The notes below the pieces were generated by a model. That model had not been told where the DNA came from. It saw nothing but the letters and a program-made list of their open reading frames with translations, and made no database searches. A stretch of 64,000 nucleotides of DNA from Myroides oncorhynchi. GTDB lineage: Bacteria; Bacteroidota; Bacteroidia; Flavobacteriales; Flavobacteriaceae. Position 1 is the first letter of the stretch. Each line of letters begins with the position of its first letter. Below, in pieces: positions 9,031 through 17,146 of the stretch. The stretch lies in the NCBI RefSeq assembly GCF_020905415.1, contig NZ_JAJJMP010000001.1, positions 1,437,501 through 1,501,500 of the forward strand, given 5' to 3'. A program made the translations under genes and the position numbers.

Positions 9031-10469
9031 TGTATAAGCTCGAATGTTGTACTTTTCTTACGTTGTAGACCTAAGTAGTAATGATCTCCTTTTCTAAAGA
9101 TCATTGAATAGTTAGTTTTTATCTTGTTATCAGCGATGTAATTGCGTATTTCATCGACTTTATTTGTTGCTACTGCAGCCGTCGGATTATGTTTTAACTC
9201 CTTGTCTAATGCGCTATATGCCAGGATGGTCTGTGTACCTCCGTAAGCGTTTAGGTTATCTCCACCTATTGACGTTATGGCCATTTCAATAGCTGTTCCG
9301 ACTAATGCTCCTATCAATCCATATTGACCATATACAGGTTGGTTTTTGTTCAGGATTGTTGCTCCACCGTAACACACGGTGTAACCATTAGCATTAGGAA
9401 ATAAAGATAAACCATTCATACTAGAACGGTAACTCCTGTTGAGAAACTGACTTGTTTTTGTAATGGTTTTAGCTCTATTAAGATTATTGTCAACAGCTTG
9501 ATAAATCTCTCCATTTAAGAAACTAATATCTTGTGCTTTATCAATTCTAAACTTTTGTATTAGATCACCACTCAGATAGTTGATATTAATATTTATAAAA
9601 TCTTTCGTATAGCATATTTGGGCAATTTTATCTTCTAGTAAGAACGAATTAGATTTAATACTCAAGTAGTCTTTATTTTCAGTATTTTGATTAAATATAC
9701 TACTACTTGCTTGTTTACTTTTCAAGTCAATAAACAGCAAAACTGTTCTTCTGTCAGAATTATCTAAGGTAATGTACACTGCTTTATTGCGGATGTATAC
9801 TTTTCTTTTAGCACTGGCAGTCGTTATTGCACTAGGAAGCTCTTCTCTTATTTTTAGAATATTAAGAGGTCCTTTAGTTGATTCAAGACCTTGAAGTGCT
9901 TGATGTAGTGTAGTTAAGTTATCCTCATTATCATAGAATTTGTTTCTGTCTAAATCTATTTGTGAGTCACTAAGTTGTTCTAATAGAGAGTTGTACTCTA
10001 TTATTCTAATAGAGTTTGTGTTTTTTAAACTTGTGATGACATAAAACATACCGTCAACGCCCAAACTTGTAACGATATTTTCATCTTTAAGATCGAACAC
10101 GATATTGTTGATTATTGGCTTTGTTTTTGAGTTGAAATCATATGACATTGAAGTCAACTCTTTTCCATTTCTCTCTAACCAATACAGCGTTGGATTAAGG
10201 TTAGTATCTGTAGTATGTCCCACGAGTAGCTTTTTTTTAGCATCGAAGTCTTCTGCTATAGTACTTACTACATTAAATGAAGCATCTGTCTTATGTGCCT
10301 CTATATGAGAATTAGTCATCACGAAAAAGAAGTTATTGTCTTTTTCTTCAAACTGATACGTATCTTCAATATTGGTGATAAATGTATTTATTTTTGCACT
10401 AGGTGTTTGTGCTAATAAGTTGGATACACCACTTACGATGAGTAGTAATGCTACATTTATAAATTTCAT
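9024..10469 (-). CDS. hypothetical secreted protein
   Basis: I do not recognise this 481-residue protein. The start is placed at 10469 because translation from there begins directly with a signal peptide (MKFINVALLLIVSGVSNLLA, cleavage near AQT). An ATG 24 bp upstream would add eight polar residues. The body is rich in Asn, Thr, Ile and Ser, with alternating short strands suggestive of a beta-rich or propeller-like fold. A late glycine-rich segment (GLIGALVGTAIEMAITSIGG) is hydrophobic and could form one membrane segment. It ends at the shared bidirectional terminator. It probably stays in the periplasm or outer membrane; function is unknown. Confidence 0.7.
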   Translation of the reverse strand: MKFINVALLLIVSGVSNLLAQTPSAKINTFITNIEDTYQFEEKDNNFFFVMTNSHIEAHKTDASFNVVSTIAEDFDAKKKLLVGHTTDTNLNPTLYWLERNGKELTSMSYDFNSKTKPIINNIVFDLKDENIVTSLGVDGMFYVITSLKNTNSIRIIEYNSLLEQLSDSQIDLDRNKFYDNEDNLTTLHQALQGLESTKGPLNILKIREELPSAITTASAKRKVYIRNKAVYITLDNSDRRTVLLFIDLKSKQASSSIFNQNTENKDYLSIKSNSFLLEDKIAQICYTKDFINININYLSGDLIQKFRIDKAQDISFLNGEIYQAVDNNLNRAKTITKTSQFLNRSYRSSMNGLSLFPNANGYTVCYGGATILNKNQPVYGQYGLIGALVGTAIEMAITSIGGDNLNAYGGTQTILAYSALDKELKHNPTAAVATNKVDEIRNYIADNKIKTNYSMIFRKGDHYYLGLQRKKSTTFELIQF

Positions 10470-10673
10470 ATTTTGTGTTTTTAAGGTAGGCATAAAGTTA
10501 GACCTTAATTTTAGTTTAGTTATGGTGTTTATTCAAAAAGAGATGTAATAAAAAGGGTAGCCCCTAAATAGATAACGTCTTTTATTTTAAATTGAAGGAA
10601 TGATTTGATAGTAGATTGAAGGTGATACATTAAGCTAGCTTTTTAGTCAGAGCTGTATTCTTTCCTTAATTGA

Positions 10674-11372
10674 CTAATTTTGTTGACTATTAGCGTGCTT
10701 AGGTTTCTTATAAAAAAGGTAAACTTTATACATAACATATAGGTAGATTAGTAATGCTATTAATGAGAAGAAATGAATAATATTTACTAGTAGGGAATTG
10801 GGTGTAAGTATATCAGTTGCATTGTATCCTTCTATGTTTAAGTCTAAAAGAAGTATTATTGCGAAGGTATAGAACAACGGTTTAAATATTCCAATGTAAA
10901 ATTTGTTGAGAATAGTTATAGATGTAGTTTTAAAGTTAGTTAAAAGCTTTATAACTATATATATTCCAAGAAAAAACACACATAGTTGTATTACTAACCT
11001 TAGTTCTGTATCAATGTCAAGAATATAAGTAGCACCAGTGTCTAAATCAACATAAACATTGATTATTTTGCCTACTTGATAGAAGTTATAGTCGTTGTCA
11101 TTAGTATAATAATATAGTGTTCCTTCTTCAGAACTCAGTCTAATCGTATAGGGCTGATTACTGTAGTAAATGCTTCCTGGTTCTATATCCATAATCATAG
11201 CAGGTACTTTGTCATAAGTAATCATAGCAGTGGTGAATTGTCTCAAAGTATAATCTGCATTATCAGACTTGTTGACTCTATCCTCTGAGGATTGCTTATA
11301 TGGGAAAAAAGCAACAATTATAATTATTATTAGTATTAAAGTCGGAAAGTATTGTGTTATTTTCTTATTCAT
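10674..11372 (-). CDS. predicted membrane protein (DUF3592-like topology)
   Basis: The 232-residue protein starts with a strongly hydrophobic helix (LILIIIIIVAFFPY). An extracytoplasmic beta-rich segment of about 90 residues follows (VPAMIMDIEPG to DLDTGATYIL). Three further hydrophobic helices come next (VIQLCVFFLGIYIVIKLL, LFYTFAIILLLDL, NIIHFFSLIALLIYLYVMY), then a basic tail (YKKPKHANSQQN). One N-terminal helix, a small external domain with a V/IxVYVDLDTG motif, then more helices, resembles DUF3592 proteins, but this is only a resemblance. The nearest gene on the same strand is 180 bp downstream. Function is unknown. Confidence 0.65.
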   Translation of the reverse strand: MNKKITQYFPTLILIIIIIVAFFPYKQSSEDRVNKSDNADYTLRQFTTAMITYDKVPAMIMDIEPGSIYYSNQPYTIRLSSEEGTLYYYTNDNDYNFYQVGKIINVYVDLDTGATYILDIDTELRLVIQLCVFFLGIYIVIKLLTNFKTTSITILNKFYIGIFKPLFYTFAIILLLDLNIEGYNATDILTPNSLLVNIIHFFSLIALLIYLYVMYKVYLFYKKPKHANSQQN

Positions 11373-11432
11373 TTCGTAATGATATAATTATTTTTTTAAC
11401 ACTTAAAGATACTCTTTTTAATAATTAATGAT

Positions 11433-11470
11433 CAAAAAAAAAGACCACTGAATGGAATCAGTGGTCTTTT
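11433..11470 (-). terminator. rho-independent terminator of metG
   Basis: Positions 11441-11451 and 11458-11468 pair perfectly around a 6-nt loop. The A run at 11434-11442 gives the U tract on the minus strand, 24 bp after the metG stop. Confidence 0.9.
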
Positions 11471-11491
11471 CTATTATGCTGTAAGCTGTGA

Positions 11492-13552
11492 TTAGTTAAT
11501 CGTAGCTCCGTTTTTTACATTTTCTTCGTCAGGATTAACGAATACTAATTTACCATTTTGGTCTTCTGTCATCAGGATCATTCCTTCACTTTCAACACCT
11601 CTTAAGGCACGTGGAGCAAGGTTAGCTAATACAGTTACTCTTTTACCGATGATATCTTCTGGTTTAAAGTGTTCTGCGATACCAGATACGATTGTACGAA
11701 CATCCATACCAGTATCCACTTTTAATACTAAAAGCTTATTTGCCTTAGGCATTTTCTCAGCTTCTACGATAGTACCAACACGTAAGTCAAGTTTAGCAAA
11801 ATCGTCGTAAGTCGAAGTCTCTTTTTGAGGCTCTACTACTCTTGCAGCAGCAGCGTTCTCTTTTTTAGAAGCTTCTAATTTATCTAATTGTTTTTGTACT
11901 TCCTCGTCTTCTATCTTAGCGAATAATAATTCAGCTTGTCCGATAGTGTGTCCAGCAGGTAGTAATACTTTATCTTGAGAGATAGTACCCCAAGTAATAG
12001 TAGTCTCTATCTTAAGAATAGACTTTAATTTATCAGCTGTGAAAGGCAAGAATGGCTCAGCAAGTGTGCTTAACGCAGCCGCGATTTGAAGCGCTACATA
12101 CATCTGCGTTTTTACTCTTTCTGGATTCTCTTTGATTAGCTTCCAAGGCTCTTCGTCTGCTAAGTATTTGTTCCCTAAACGAGCTACATTCATCATTTCT
12201 GCTAATGCCTCTCTAAATCTGTAACGATCTACTGAATTTTCGATCACAATTGGATATGCTCTTAATTCTGTCAATGTAGCGATATCAACCTCTGAGAATT
12301 CATTTGGCTGAGGGATTACTCCTTCATAGTATTTGTTAGTTAATACTACCACACGGTTGATAAAGTTACCGAAGATAGCTACTAACTCATTGTTATTTCT
12401 AGCTTGGAAGTCTTTCCAAGTGAAATCATTGTCTTTTGTTTCTGGAGCATTAGAAGTCAAGGCATAACGCAATACATCTTGTTTACCTGGGAAATCTTCT
12501 AAGTACTCATGTAACCATACTGCCCAGTTTTTAGACGTAGAAAGTTTGTTTCCTTCTAAGTTTAAGAACTCATTTGCAGGTACGTTATCAGGTAGGATAT
12601 AACTACCTTCCGCTTTTAACATCGCAGGGAAAATCACACAGTGGAACACGATGTTATCCTTACCGATGAAGTGTACTAATTTAGTATCATCAGATTTCCA
12701 ATATGGTTCCCAATCTTTCCCTTCTCTTGCAGCCCATTCTTTAGTAGAAGAGATGTATCCGATAGGAGCGTCAAACCAAACATAAAGTACTTTACCTTCT
12801 GCACCCTCTACTGGTACTGGGATACCCCAATCCAAGTCACGAGTTACAGCACGTGGTTTAAGTCCGTCATCTAACCAAGATTTTACTTGACCATATACGT
12901 TAGGTTTCCAGTCATTTTTATGACCTTCTAAAATCCACTCACGTAAGAAAGTATCATATTGATCTAATGGTAAGAACCAGTGTTTAGTAGACTTTAATAT
13001 AGGTTTAGTCCCTGTGATAGTTGACTTAGGATTGATTAAATCCGTAGCGTTTAATGATGTACCACATTTCTCACATTGGTCACCATACGCTTCTTCGTTA
13101 CCACATTTAGGACAAGTACCAGTCACGAAACGGTCAGCTAAGAACTGATCTGCTTTCGCATCATATAATTGTTCTGTTACTTCTTCGATAAACTTCCCTT
13201 CAGCATATAACTTCTTAAAGAACTCAGATGCTGTCTGGTGGTGAATAGATGATGAAGTACGTGAGTAATTATCTAATGAAATACCGAAATCCATAAAAGA
13301 CTGCTTGATAATACCATTGTATTTATCAATTACTTGTTGAGGACTAATTCCCTCTTTTTTAGCTTTCATAGAAATAGCTACTCCATGCTCATCACTTCCA
13401 CATATAAAAGCTACGTCTTTTCCTTGCAAACGCAAGAATCTTGCATAAATATCAGCAGGTACATATACACCAGCTAAGTGCCCGATATGGATAGGTCCAT
13501 TCGTGTACGGTAAGGCTGCTGTAATAGTATATCTTTTAGGTTCTTGTATCAT
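11492..13552 (-). CDS. metG: methionine--tRNA ligase
   Basis: The 686-residue enzyme charges tRNA-Met with methionine. It is class I: the HIGH motif is at residues 22-25 (HIGH itself) and the KMSKS-type motif is KLSTS at 336-340. A zinc knuckle of four Cys (147, 150, 160, 163) identifies the long bacterial form. After the anticodon-binding helical domain, an acidic linker leads to a C-terminal tRNA-binding OB fold ([20 protein letters not shown], from about residue 580), which makes the enzyme a dimer in relatives. A related free-standing OB-fold protein is encoded at 22384-22731. A TATTTTTG element lies 40-47 bp upstream of the start. Confidence 0.97.
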   Translation of the reverse strand: MIQEPKRYTITAALPYTNGPIHIGHLAGVYVPADIYARFLRLQGKDVAFICGSDEHGVAISMKAKKEGISPQQVIDKYNGIIKQSFMDFGISLDNYSRTSSSIHHQTASEFFKKLYAEGKFIEEVTEQLYDAKADQFLADRFVTGTCPKCGNEEAYGDQCEKCGTSLNATDLINPKSTITGTKPILKSTKHWFLPLDQYDTFLREWILEGHKNDWKPNVYGQVKSWLDDGLKPRAVTRDLDWGIPVPVEGAEGKVLYVWFDAPIGYISSTKEWAAREGKDWEPYWKSDDTKLVHFIGKDNIVFHCVIFPAMLKAEGSYILPDNVPANEFLNLEGNKLSTSKNWAVWLHEYLEDFPGKQDVLRYALTSNAPETKDNDFTWKDFQARNNNELVAIFGNFINRVVVLTNKYYEGVIPQPNEFSEVDIATLTELRAYPIVIENSVDRYRFREALAEMMNVARLGNKYLADEEPWKLIKENPERVKTQMYVALQIAAALSTLAEPFLPFTADKLKSILKIETTITWGTISQDKVLLPAGHTIGQAELLFAKIEDEEVQKQLDKLEASKKENAAAARVVEPQKETSTYDDFAKLDLRVGTIVEAEKMPKANKLLVLKVDTGMDVRTIVSGIAEHFKPEDIIGKRVTVLANLAPRALRGVESEGMILMTEDQNGKLVFVNPDEENVKNGATIN

Positions 13553-13591
13553 ATATCAATTACTGTTAATCTCAAACTAATTTGTAATATG

Positions 13592-13599
13592 CAAAAATA
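13592..13599 (-). promoter_or_regulatory. metG: -7 promoter element for metG
   Basis: On the minus strand TATTTTTG matches TAnnTTTG and lies 40 bp upstream of the metG ATG. No clear -33 TTTG was found at 17-21 nt spacing. Confidence 0.5.
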
Positions 13600-13683
13600 A
13601 ACAATACTAATGGAATACTGTTATTTATTTTTCACCTAGTATATAGTCTGTCGAAGTACCCAATCAGCACATCAATTATCCTG

Positions 13684-14050
13684 AATCCATGTACTGTTGA
13701 AGAATGAAACATCTCACACGTAACTCGACACAGTAACTATCATCTATATTGCCTATTATAATGTGATTCTTCCTTGCGTCAGGATGACAAGTTTTGTGTG
13801 AAATGTATAACGTATATCATGTCTCATCAGCATATAACATAACCACAATCCATGTCCTGCTGAAGAATGAAGCATCTCACGCGTAACTCGACACATTAAC
13901 TATCATCTATATTACCTAATATAACAGGATCCTTCTCATATACTCTGTCAGGAGGACATAGCATGGGGGAATATTGTAACCATAATCCTTGTCATGCTGA
14001 AGAATGAAGCATCTCACGCGTAACTTGATACAGTAACCACAATCTATTAT
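13684..14050. repeat. three degenerate copies of an intergenic repeat (about 65-80 bp)
   Basis: The core starting TGAAGAATGAARCATCTCAC occurs at 13698, 13861 and 13998 in the same orientation. It continues as CGTAACTCGACACAG-like sequence and a TCTATATT block. Copies 1 and 2 agree over about 64 bp with only a few changes; copy 3 diverges earlier. After copies 1 and 2 an inverted, degenerate copy of the start of the unit follows (13767-13795 and 13926-13960, of the type GATTCTTCCTTGCGTCAGGA). Each unit can therefore fold into a long imperfect hairpin. This resembles REP/BIME-like intergenic elements of Bacteroidota. No coding frame covers it. Confidence 0.75.
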
Positions 14051-14057
14051 CGTAACA

Positions 14058-14107
14058 AGAAAACATCATTTGATGTTTTATGCGGGCGTATAGTTATACG
14101 CCCCTAC
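14058..14107 (+). repeat. 50-bp double-palindrome repeat, forward copy
   Basis: It contains two adjacent hairpins: AAAACATC and GATGTTTT around ATTT, then GGGCGTATAGTTATACGCCC. An inverted copy lies at 15051-15099. A degenerate relative of the second hairpin (GGGGCGAATGGCTATTCACCC) is at 14354-14374. Confidence 0.8.
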
Positions 14108-14191
14108 ACCTAGATGACGCCAAACAATGCTTTATACATATCACCTAATGTCGTAGGTACACATTCCTAACTCCTAATTTGAAATTCGTAA

Positions 14192-14311
14192 TTAATTATC
14201 ACTGATATCAGGAACCTCTAAGATTGAGCGTACTCCCTCAAATACTCCTTCATTAGTTTGGTAACTTTGTACGGTAGGTTTAGAGTCTTTAGGCTGTTTG
14301 ATTTCTGCCAT
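14192..14311 (-). CDS. small unannotated reading frame, 39 residues
   Basis: On the minus strand ATG (14311) opens a 39-codon frame ending in TAA (14192-14194). It encodes a polar, mildly acidic peptide starting MAEIKQPKDSKPTVQ and ending SILEVPDISDN. It has no signal peptide, membrane helix or Cys. The start is preceded by an A-rich leader (AAAAAAACTTAAGTT), typical of translated genes in this phylum. It lies alone inside the repeat island, about 640 bp upstream of metG on the same strand. The frame reads like a designed protein with balanced composition, unlike the surrounding repeats. I do not recognise it; a peptide precursor or regulatory small protein are possibilities only. Confidence 0.5.
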   Translation of the reverse strand: MAEIKQPKDSKPTVQSYQTNEGVFEGVRSILEVPDISDN

Positions 14312-14605
14312 AACTTAAGTTTTTTTGTTTTTTCGTGATTTTGGTTTTTTGCTGGGGCGAATGGCTATTCACCCGTACCATTCCTGTTTTCTAATATATA
14401 AAAATCAGCATACCAAGTACATAAGTAATGAAAAATAGTTATAGGCTGTTCAGCCCTTAGTCACTCTGCCTTGATGGCTGAATGCGAATTAATTAGAAAC
14501 TAAAAGCGCTAAAAAACCTTTCGTTTTTAGACAGATTTCGTCTTATACTGTGAGAAAGTAGAGAGGATGAAGTTATCCAGTTTAAGAAGAGTAGAAGAAG
14601 TATAA

Positions 14606-14651
14606 CAGGAGTATTATTAGGCAGAAATTCTATTAGCCTATTATTCTCCTA
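14606..14651. repeat. imperfect inverted repeat next to the tandem array
   Basis: AGGAGTATTATTAGGC (about 14608-14623) is nearly complementary to GCCTATTATTCTCCT ending at 14650, with a 12-13 nt loop. Its right arm runs directly into the 11-bp tandem repeats. Confidence 0.6.
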
Positions 14652-14690
14652 GAATAGTCCTAGAATAGTCCTAGAACTGTCCTAGAATTC
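14647..14690. repeat. tandem array, 4 x 11 bp
   Basis: Four consecutive units TCCTAGAATAG, TCCTAGAATAG, TCCTAGAACTG and TCCTAGAATTC begin at 14647, 14658, 14669 and 14680. Each contains the palindrome CCTAG/CTAG core. The 11-bp period is close to one helical turn, so all units face the same side of the DNA. Confidence 0.85.
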
Positions 14691-14951
14691 GATAACATAT
14701 TCCGAATTTGTTGGGGTTAAAGGTGGTATTAGAGGTTAGGCGTTGTATGTGTTTTTTTATTAAGATGCTGAATATTATATATTTATAATTAGTTTCATTT
14801 TAAAAAAACATTAAAAAAAGTAGTATTGAATATGCTATATCGTCTGTGGATAGGGTAGAGCAAAAAAAAGGGATGTATTTGGAGCTACAGAATTCTAATT
14901 TTTAGAGCAAAAGAGGATGGAAGGATAAAAAATAGAGGATTAATGTGTGGA

Positions 14952-14994
14952 GAAACACGTCACGGATTGCCGTGACGGCGAGTATAGTGTTTCG
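14952..14994. repeat. nested palindrome in the repeat island
   Basis: GTCACGG and CCGTGAC pair around ATTG (14959-14976), and outer arms GAAACAC (14952-14958) and GTGTTTC (14987-14993) pair around them with a bulge. There is no T tract, so it is not a simple terminator. Confidence 0.6.
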
Positions 14995-15050
14995 ACAGTG
15001 TAAGTATTGTGACTATTGTAAGGATATAGACGTACTGTTGGCACATAACG

Positions 15051-15099
15051 GTAGGGGCGTAACACTTTACGCGCTCATAAAACATCTAAGATGTTTTCT
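15051..15099 (-). repeat. 50-bp double-palindrome repeat, inverted copy
   Basis: The reverse complement of this segment matches 14058-14107 at most positions with a 1-nt length difference. It keeps both hairpins (AAAACATC/GATGTTTT and a GCGTAAAGTGTTACGC-type stem). Together the two copies bracket about 1.04 kb that includes the 39-codon frame and the 11-bp array. Confidence 0.75.
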
Positions 15100-15113
15100 T
15101 TTTAAACTGTATA

Positions 15114-15149
15114 TAAAAAAGCCATTAATCATAGTTTGACTAATGGCTT
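15114..15149 (-). terminator. terminator of the small lipoprotein gene
   Basis: AAGCCATTA (15119-15127) pairs with TAATGGCTT (15141-15149). The A run at 15115-15120 gives the U tract on the minus strand, 21 bp after the stop at 15170. Confidence 0.8.
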
Positions 15150-15169
15150 ATGTTGTATGTTTTGAGTTT

Positions 15170-15418
15170 CTACTCTTGTCCTTTTTGTTGTTGGATATTT
15201 TTTTTCATATCATCATCCATTTTGAAACTCCCATTGCTAGAAGATGAGCTGTTCTCACCTGTACCGTGCATAGGGATAGCAGTAGGCCCTTGATCTTCTG
15301 ATGTGCTTTTAGATGTTGATTCTACAGGCGTTGTTTCTGTTGGAGTAGTGTCTTTGTTTTCTTTACATCCTACAGTTAGTAGGGCTATAGTAGCGATTAG
15401 TATAACGTGTTTAGTCAT
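15170..15418 (-). CDS. small lipoprotein, unknown function
   Basis: The 82-residue protein has a lipoprotein signal (MTKHVILIATIALLTVGC, lipobox LTVGC, Cys18). A low-complexity tail rich in Thr, Ser, Glu and Asn follows (TPTETTPVESTSK, SSSSSNGS), ending in a charged DDDMKKNIQQQKGQE. No folded domain is evident. It is the last gene of a three-gene minus-strand group (15933-16499, 15462-15929, 15170-15418) closed by a terminator. The frame is supported by the lipobox and the terminator position. Confidence 0.7.
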   Translation of the reverse strand: MTKHVILIATIALLTVGCKENKDTTPTETTPVESTSKSTSEDQGPTAIPMHGTGENSSSSSNGSFKMDDDMKKNIQQQKGQE

Positions 15419-15461
15419 TTTATATGTATTGTGAGTTTTATTGTTGTTGTTTGGAGTGAGC

Positions 15462-15929
15462 TTATTCTAGATTAGGTTGCATCGGTTGATTGATGTCGTC
15501 AGATGAGATAGATGTTGCCTTCTTGTGTCCTTTAAGGCAAAAGAAGTAGATACAACTAAAGATCCAATTGAACCAAAATAGATAGAAACCTAAGTGGAAA
15601 TAAAACTTCATGTGCTTATGTGAGGTAGTCGTGAAGTCAATATATGTATAGTATGCTCCGATTAATCCGATGACTAAGAATACAAATGATATAGTATGAC
15701 TTGTCTTACTTGAAGTAAATTTCTTAAATAAAGCAAGTACTAGTATCACGGTCATTTGTACAGCGAATATCGCTAATGCAGTCTTCCAAGGTGTCTTAAA
15801 AATAAGATATTCTCTTTTGACTAAGGTTATTCCTATTCTTCCTAATGTAGACATATTGGCTATCAATAGAGAAGAAATTATAGCTAGAATAACTTGTATT
15901 AGTGCTAGTATAGTGATGTTCTTTCCCAT
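15462..15929 (-). CDS. hypothetical four-helix membrane protein
   Basis: The 155-residue protein has four hydrophobic segments: ILALIQVILAIISSLLIA, ALAIFAVQMTVILVLALF, TISFVFLVIGLIGAYYTY and FHLGFYLFWFNWIFSCIYFF. The C-terminus is polar and short (KATSISSDDINQPMQPNLE). No known family was recognised. It starts 3 bp after the preceding lipoprotein gene, so the two are surely co-transcribed, and the small lipoprotein gene follows 43 bp further on. An envelope role is suggested by the operon only. Confidence 0.65.
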   Translation of the reverse strand: MGKNITILALIQVILAIISSLLIANMSTLGRIGITLVKREYLIFKTPWKTALAIFAVQMTVILVLALFKKFTSSKTSHTISFVFLVIGLIGAYYTYIDFTTTSHKHMKFYFHLGFYLFWFNWIFSCIYFFCLKGHKKATSISSDDINQPMQPNLE

Positions 15930-15932
15930 TGT

Positions 15933-16499
15933 TTATTGGTTAATCGTCCAACCTGTTTCTTCAGTAAAGCGAAGTTTATACTTCTTAGTGATGAACTTTG
16001 TATTGGGGTTTTTGTCTTTTGCAAGAGAGATGAATGGAGTATACTCTTTGTTAAGCAATACTGATGCAGTAGCAGATTTTTTACTTCTGTTGTTTAGTTG
16101 TAGATTACTACTATCGCCTAACGTATATAGTATCGTTTTTACTGTTACCTTATCATTCTTTTGGTCAATCACGAAAGGGTGAGCTTTCTCCGTAAGTTTA
16201 AGAGTCACATTCCAAATAGAGTCTTTAGATAACCATTTCTTTTTAGAAGTTTCTTCTGCGAACTCAATGTATCCGTCCTTCTCTAGTGCTTTATATTGCT
16301 CTATTTGCAGACTGTCTTTCTTCTTTCTAAGCTTCTTCTTTCCTAAGTTTATTGTTGTTGTCTCGTATTCTGGTTTATCAGAAAGGTAAACTTCTATCGT
16401 ATCATACGCTTTAGAAGCTGAGATATCCTTGTTGTTACAACTGCTAAGTAATAGCACTAAGAATAGTGATAATGTAGTTAGTAAAGTTCTTGTTTTCAT
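15933..16499 (-). CDS. lipoprotein, unknown function
   Basis: The protein is 188 residues from ATG 16499. A longer frame from 16556 is open, but a TACTTTTG promoter element (16515-16522) lies inside it, and only the shorter form starts with a proper lipoprotein signal (MKTRTLLTTLSLFLVLLLSSC). The mature part is rich in Lys and Thr with repeated beta-like stretches (TIEVYLSDKPEYETTTINL, KVTVKTILYTLGDSS). It ends FTEETGWTINQ. No domain was recognised. It heads a three-gene envelope group with the membrane protein and small lipoprotein downstream. Confidence 0.65.
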   Translation of the reverse strand: MKTRTLLTTLSLFLVLLLSSCNNKDISASKAYDTIEVYLSDKPEYETTTINLGKKKLRKKKDSLQIEQYKALEKDGYIEFAEETSKKKWLSKDSIWNVTLKLTEKAHPFVIDQKNDKVTVKTILYTLGDSSNLQLNNRSKKSATASVLLNKEYTPFISLAKDKNPNTKFITKKYKLRFTEETGWTINQ

Positions 16500-16514
16500 A
16501 GCGTAAATTTTAGT

Positions 16515-16522
16515 CAAAAGTA
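16515..16522 (-). promoter_or_regulatory. -7 promoter element of the lipoprotein group
   Basis: TACTTTTG on the minus strand matches TAnnTTTG. Transcription would start near 16508, about 10 nt before the ATG at 16499, implying a very short leader. Confidence 0.5.
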
Positions 16523-16593
16523 CAAAAAAAGAGATTACGTTATTAACTATTTTCAATTGCGTTATTCGCTGTTTTCAAATGGGTTATCTGTAA

Positions 16594-16625
16594 AAATAAA
16601 GGCCGCTATATAGCGACCTTTATTT
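16594..16625. terminator. terminator after the interrupted lipoprotein gene
   Basis: AAATAAAGG (16594-16602) and CGCTA (16604-16608) pair with TAGCG (16611-16615) and CCTTTATTT (16617-16625), with one mismatch. It lies 20 bp beyond the stop of the interrupted gene and could work in both directions. Confidence 0.75.
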
Positions 16626-16645
16626 TATCTGTTTTTGTTGGATTA

Positions 16646-17146
16646 TTAGTTTCTAACCCAAATTTCGATGTCTTTCTGTAGGCGTTTACCATTAGAGATT
16701 ACTGTCATACTCATAGACGTTTTTCCTGTATTCTCATTGGTTTTGATGACTAATTCATCCCCTTCTATTGTAGCGTATCCGAACATATTCTCTAAGTTCT
16801 TTACAGACTTTTCGATTAATGCATAAGGGCTATCTTGATCTATCACTATATCTTTAAGCGCAACTCTAAATTCTTTATTTGGCTTAAGTACGATTTGGTT
16901 TACTAAGATTTCAGGTGCATTATTATCTTGGAAGAAAGGAACAGAAGGGAACCAGTAATGTCCATTCTGATCATTGCTATTACCACCTTCCATAAATGCT
17001 TGACCTTTTAGAACTCCTTGGTTAGAGATTATTCTAGTCCAGTTATAACTTCCATTATCACCCCATCCAGATCTTTTGACTAATAATACTAAGTCATCAG
17101 TTACAGGATCTACTCTAAGTCCTGCGCCATAGAATGCTAGTTTCTT
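16646..17146 (-). pseudogene. DUF5074-type lipoprotein, 3' part cut off by IS4-family insertion
   Basis: This is the distal third of the gene whose start is at 19271. Reading out of the insertion element, the original frame continues without any stop: AFYGAGLRVDPVTDDLVLLVK, through a segment rich in Trp and Gly (SGWGDNGSYNWTRIISNQG), to a C-terminal beta domain ending EIWVRN. Joining the two parts at the 9-bp duplication (17138-17146) restores one frame of 467 residues. About 163 of those residues are encoded here. Translation of this part alone could start only at an internal ATG (16993), giving 115 residues without export signal, so it is presumably silent. There are no secondary mutations, which suggests a recent insertion. 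Confidence 0.85.
17138..17146. repeat. 9-bp target-site duplication, left copy
   Basis: TAGTTTCTT directly abuts the left end of the IS4-family element; the identical sequence abuts the right end at 18360-18368. Confidence 0.92.

Noticed and set aside
14647..14690. CRISPR-like array
   Set aside because: The units are 11 bp, contiguous, without spacers, and there are no cas genes in the window.
14945..15139. Plus-strand open frame of 64 codons in the repeat island
   Set aside because: It runs through the nested palindrome and the inverted 50-bp repeat, has a Cys-rich, repeat-derived composition and no leader signal. It is an accident of the repeats.
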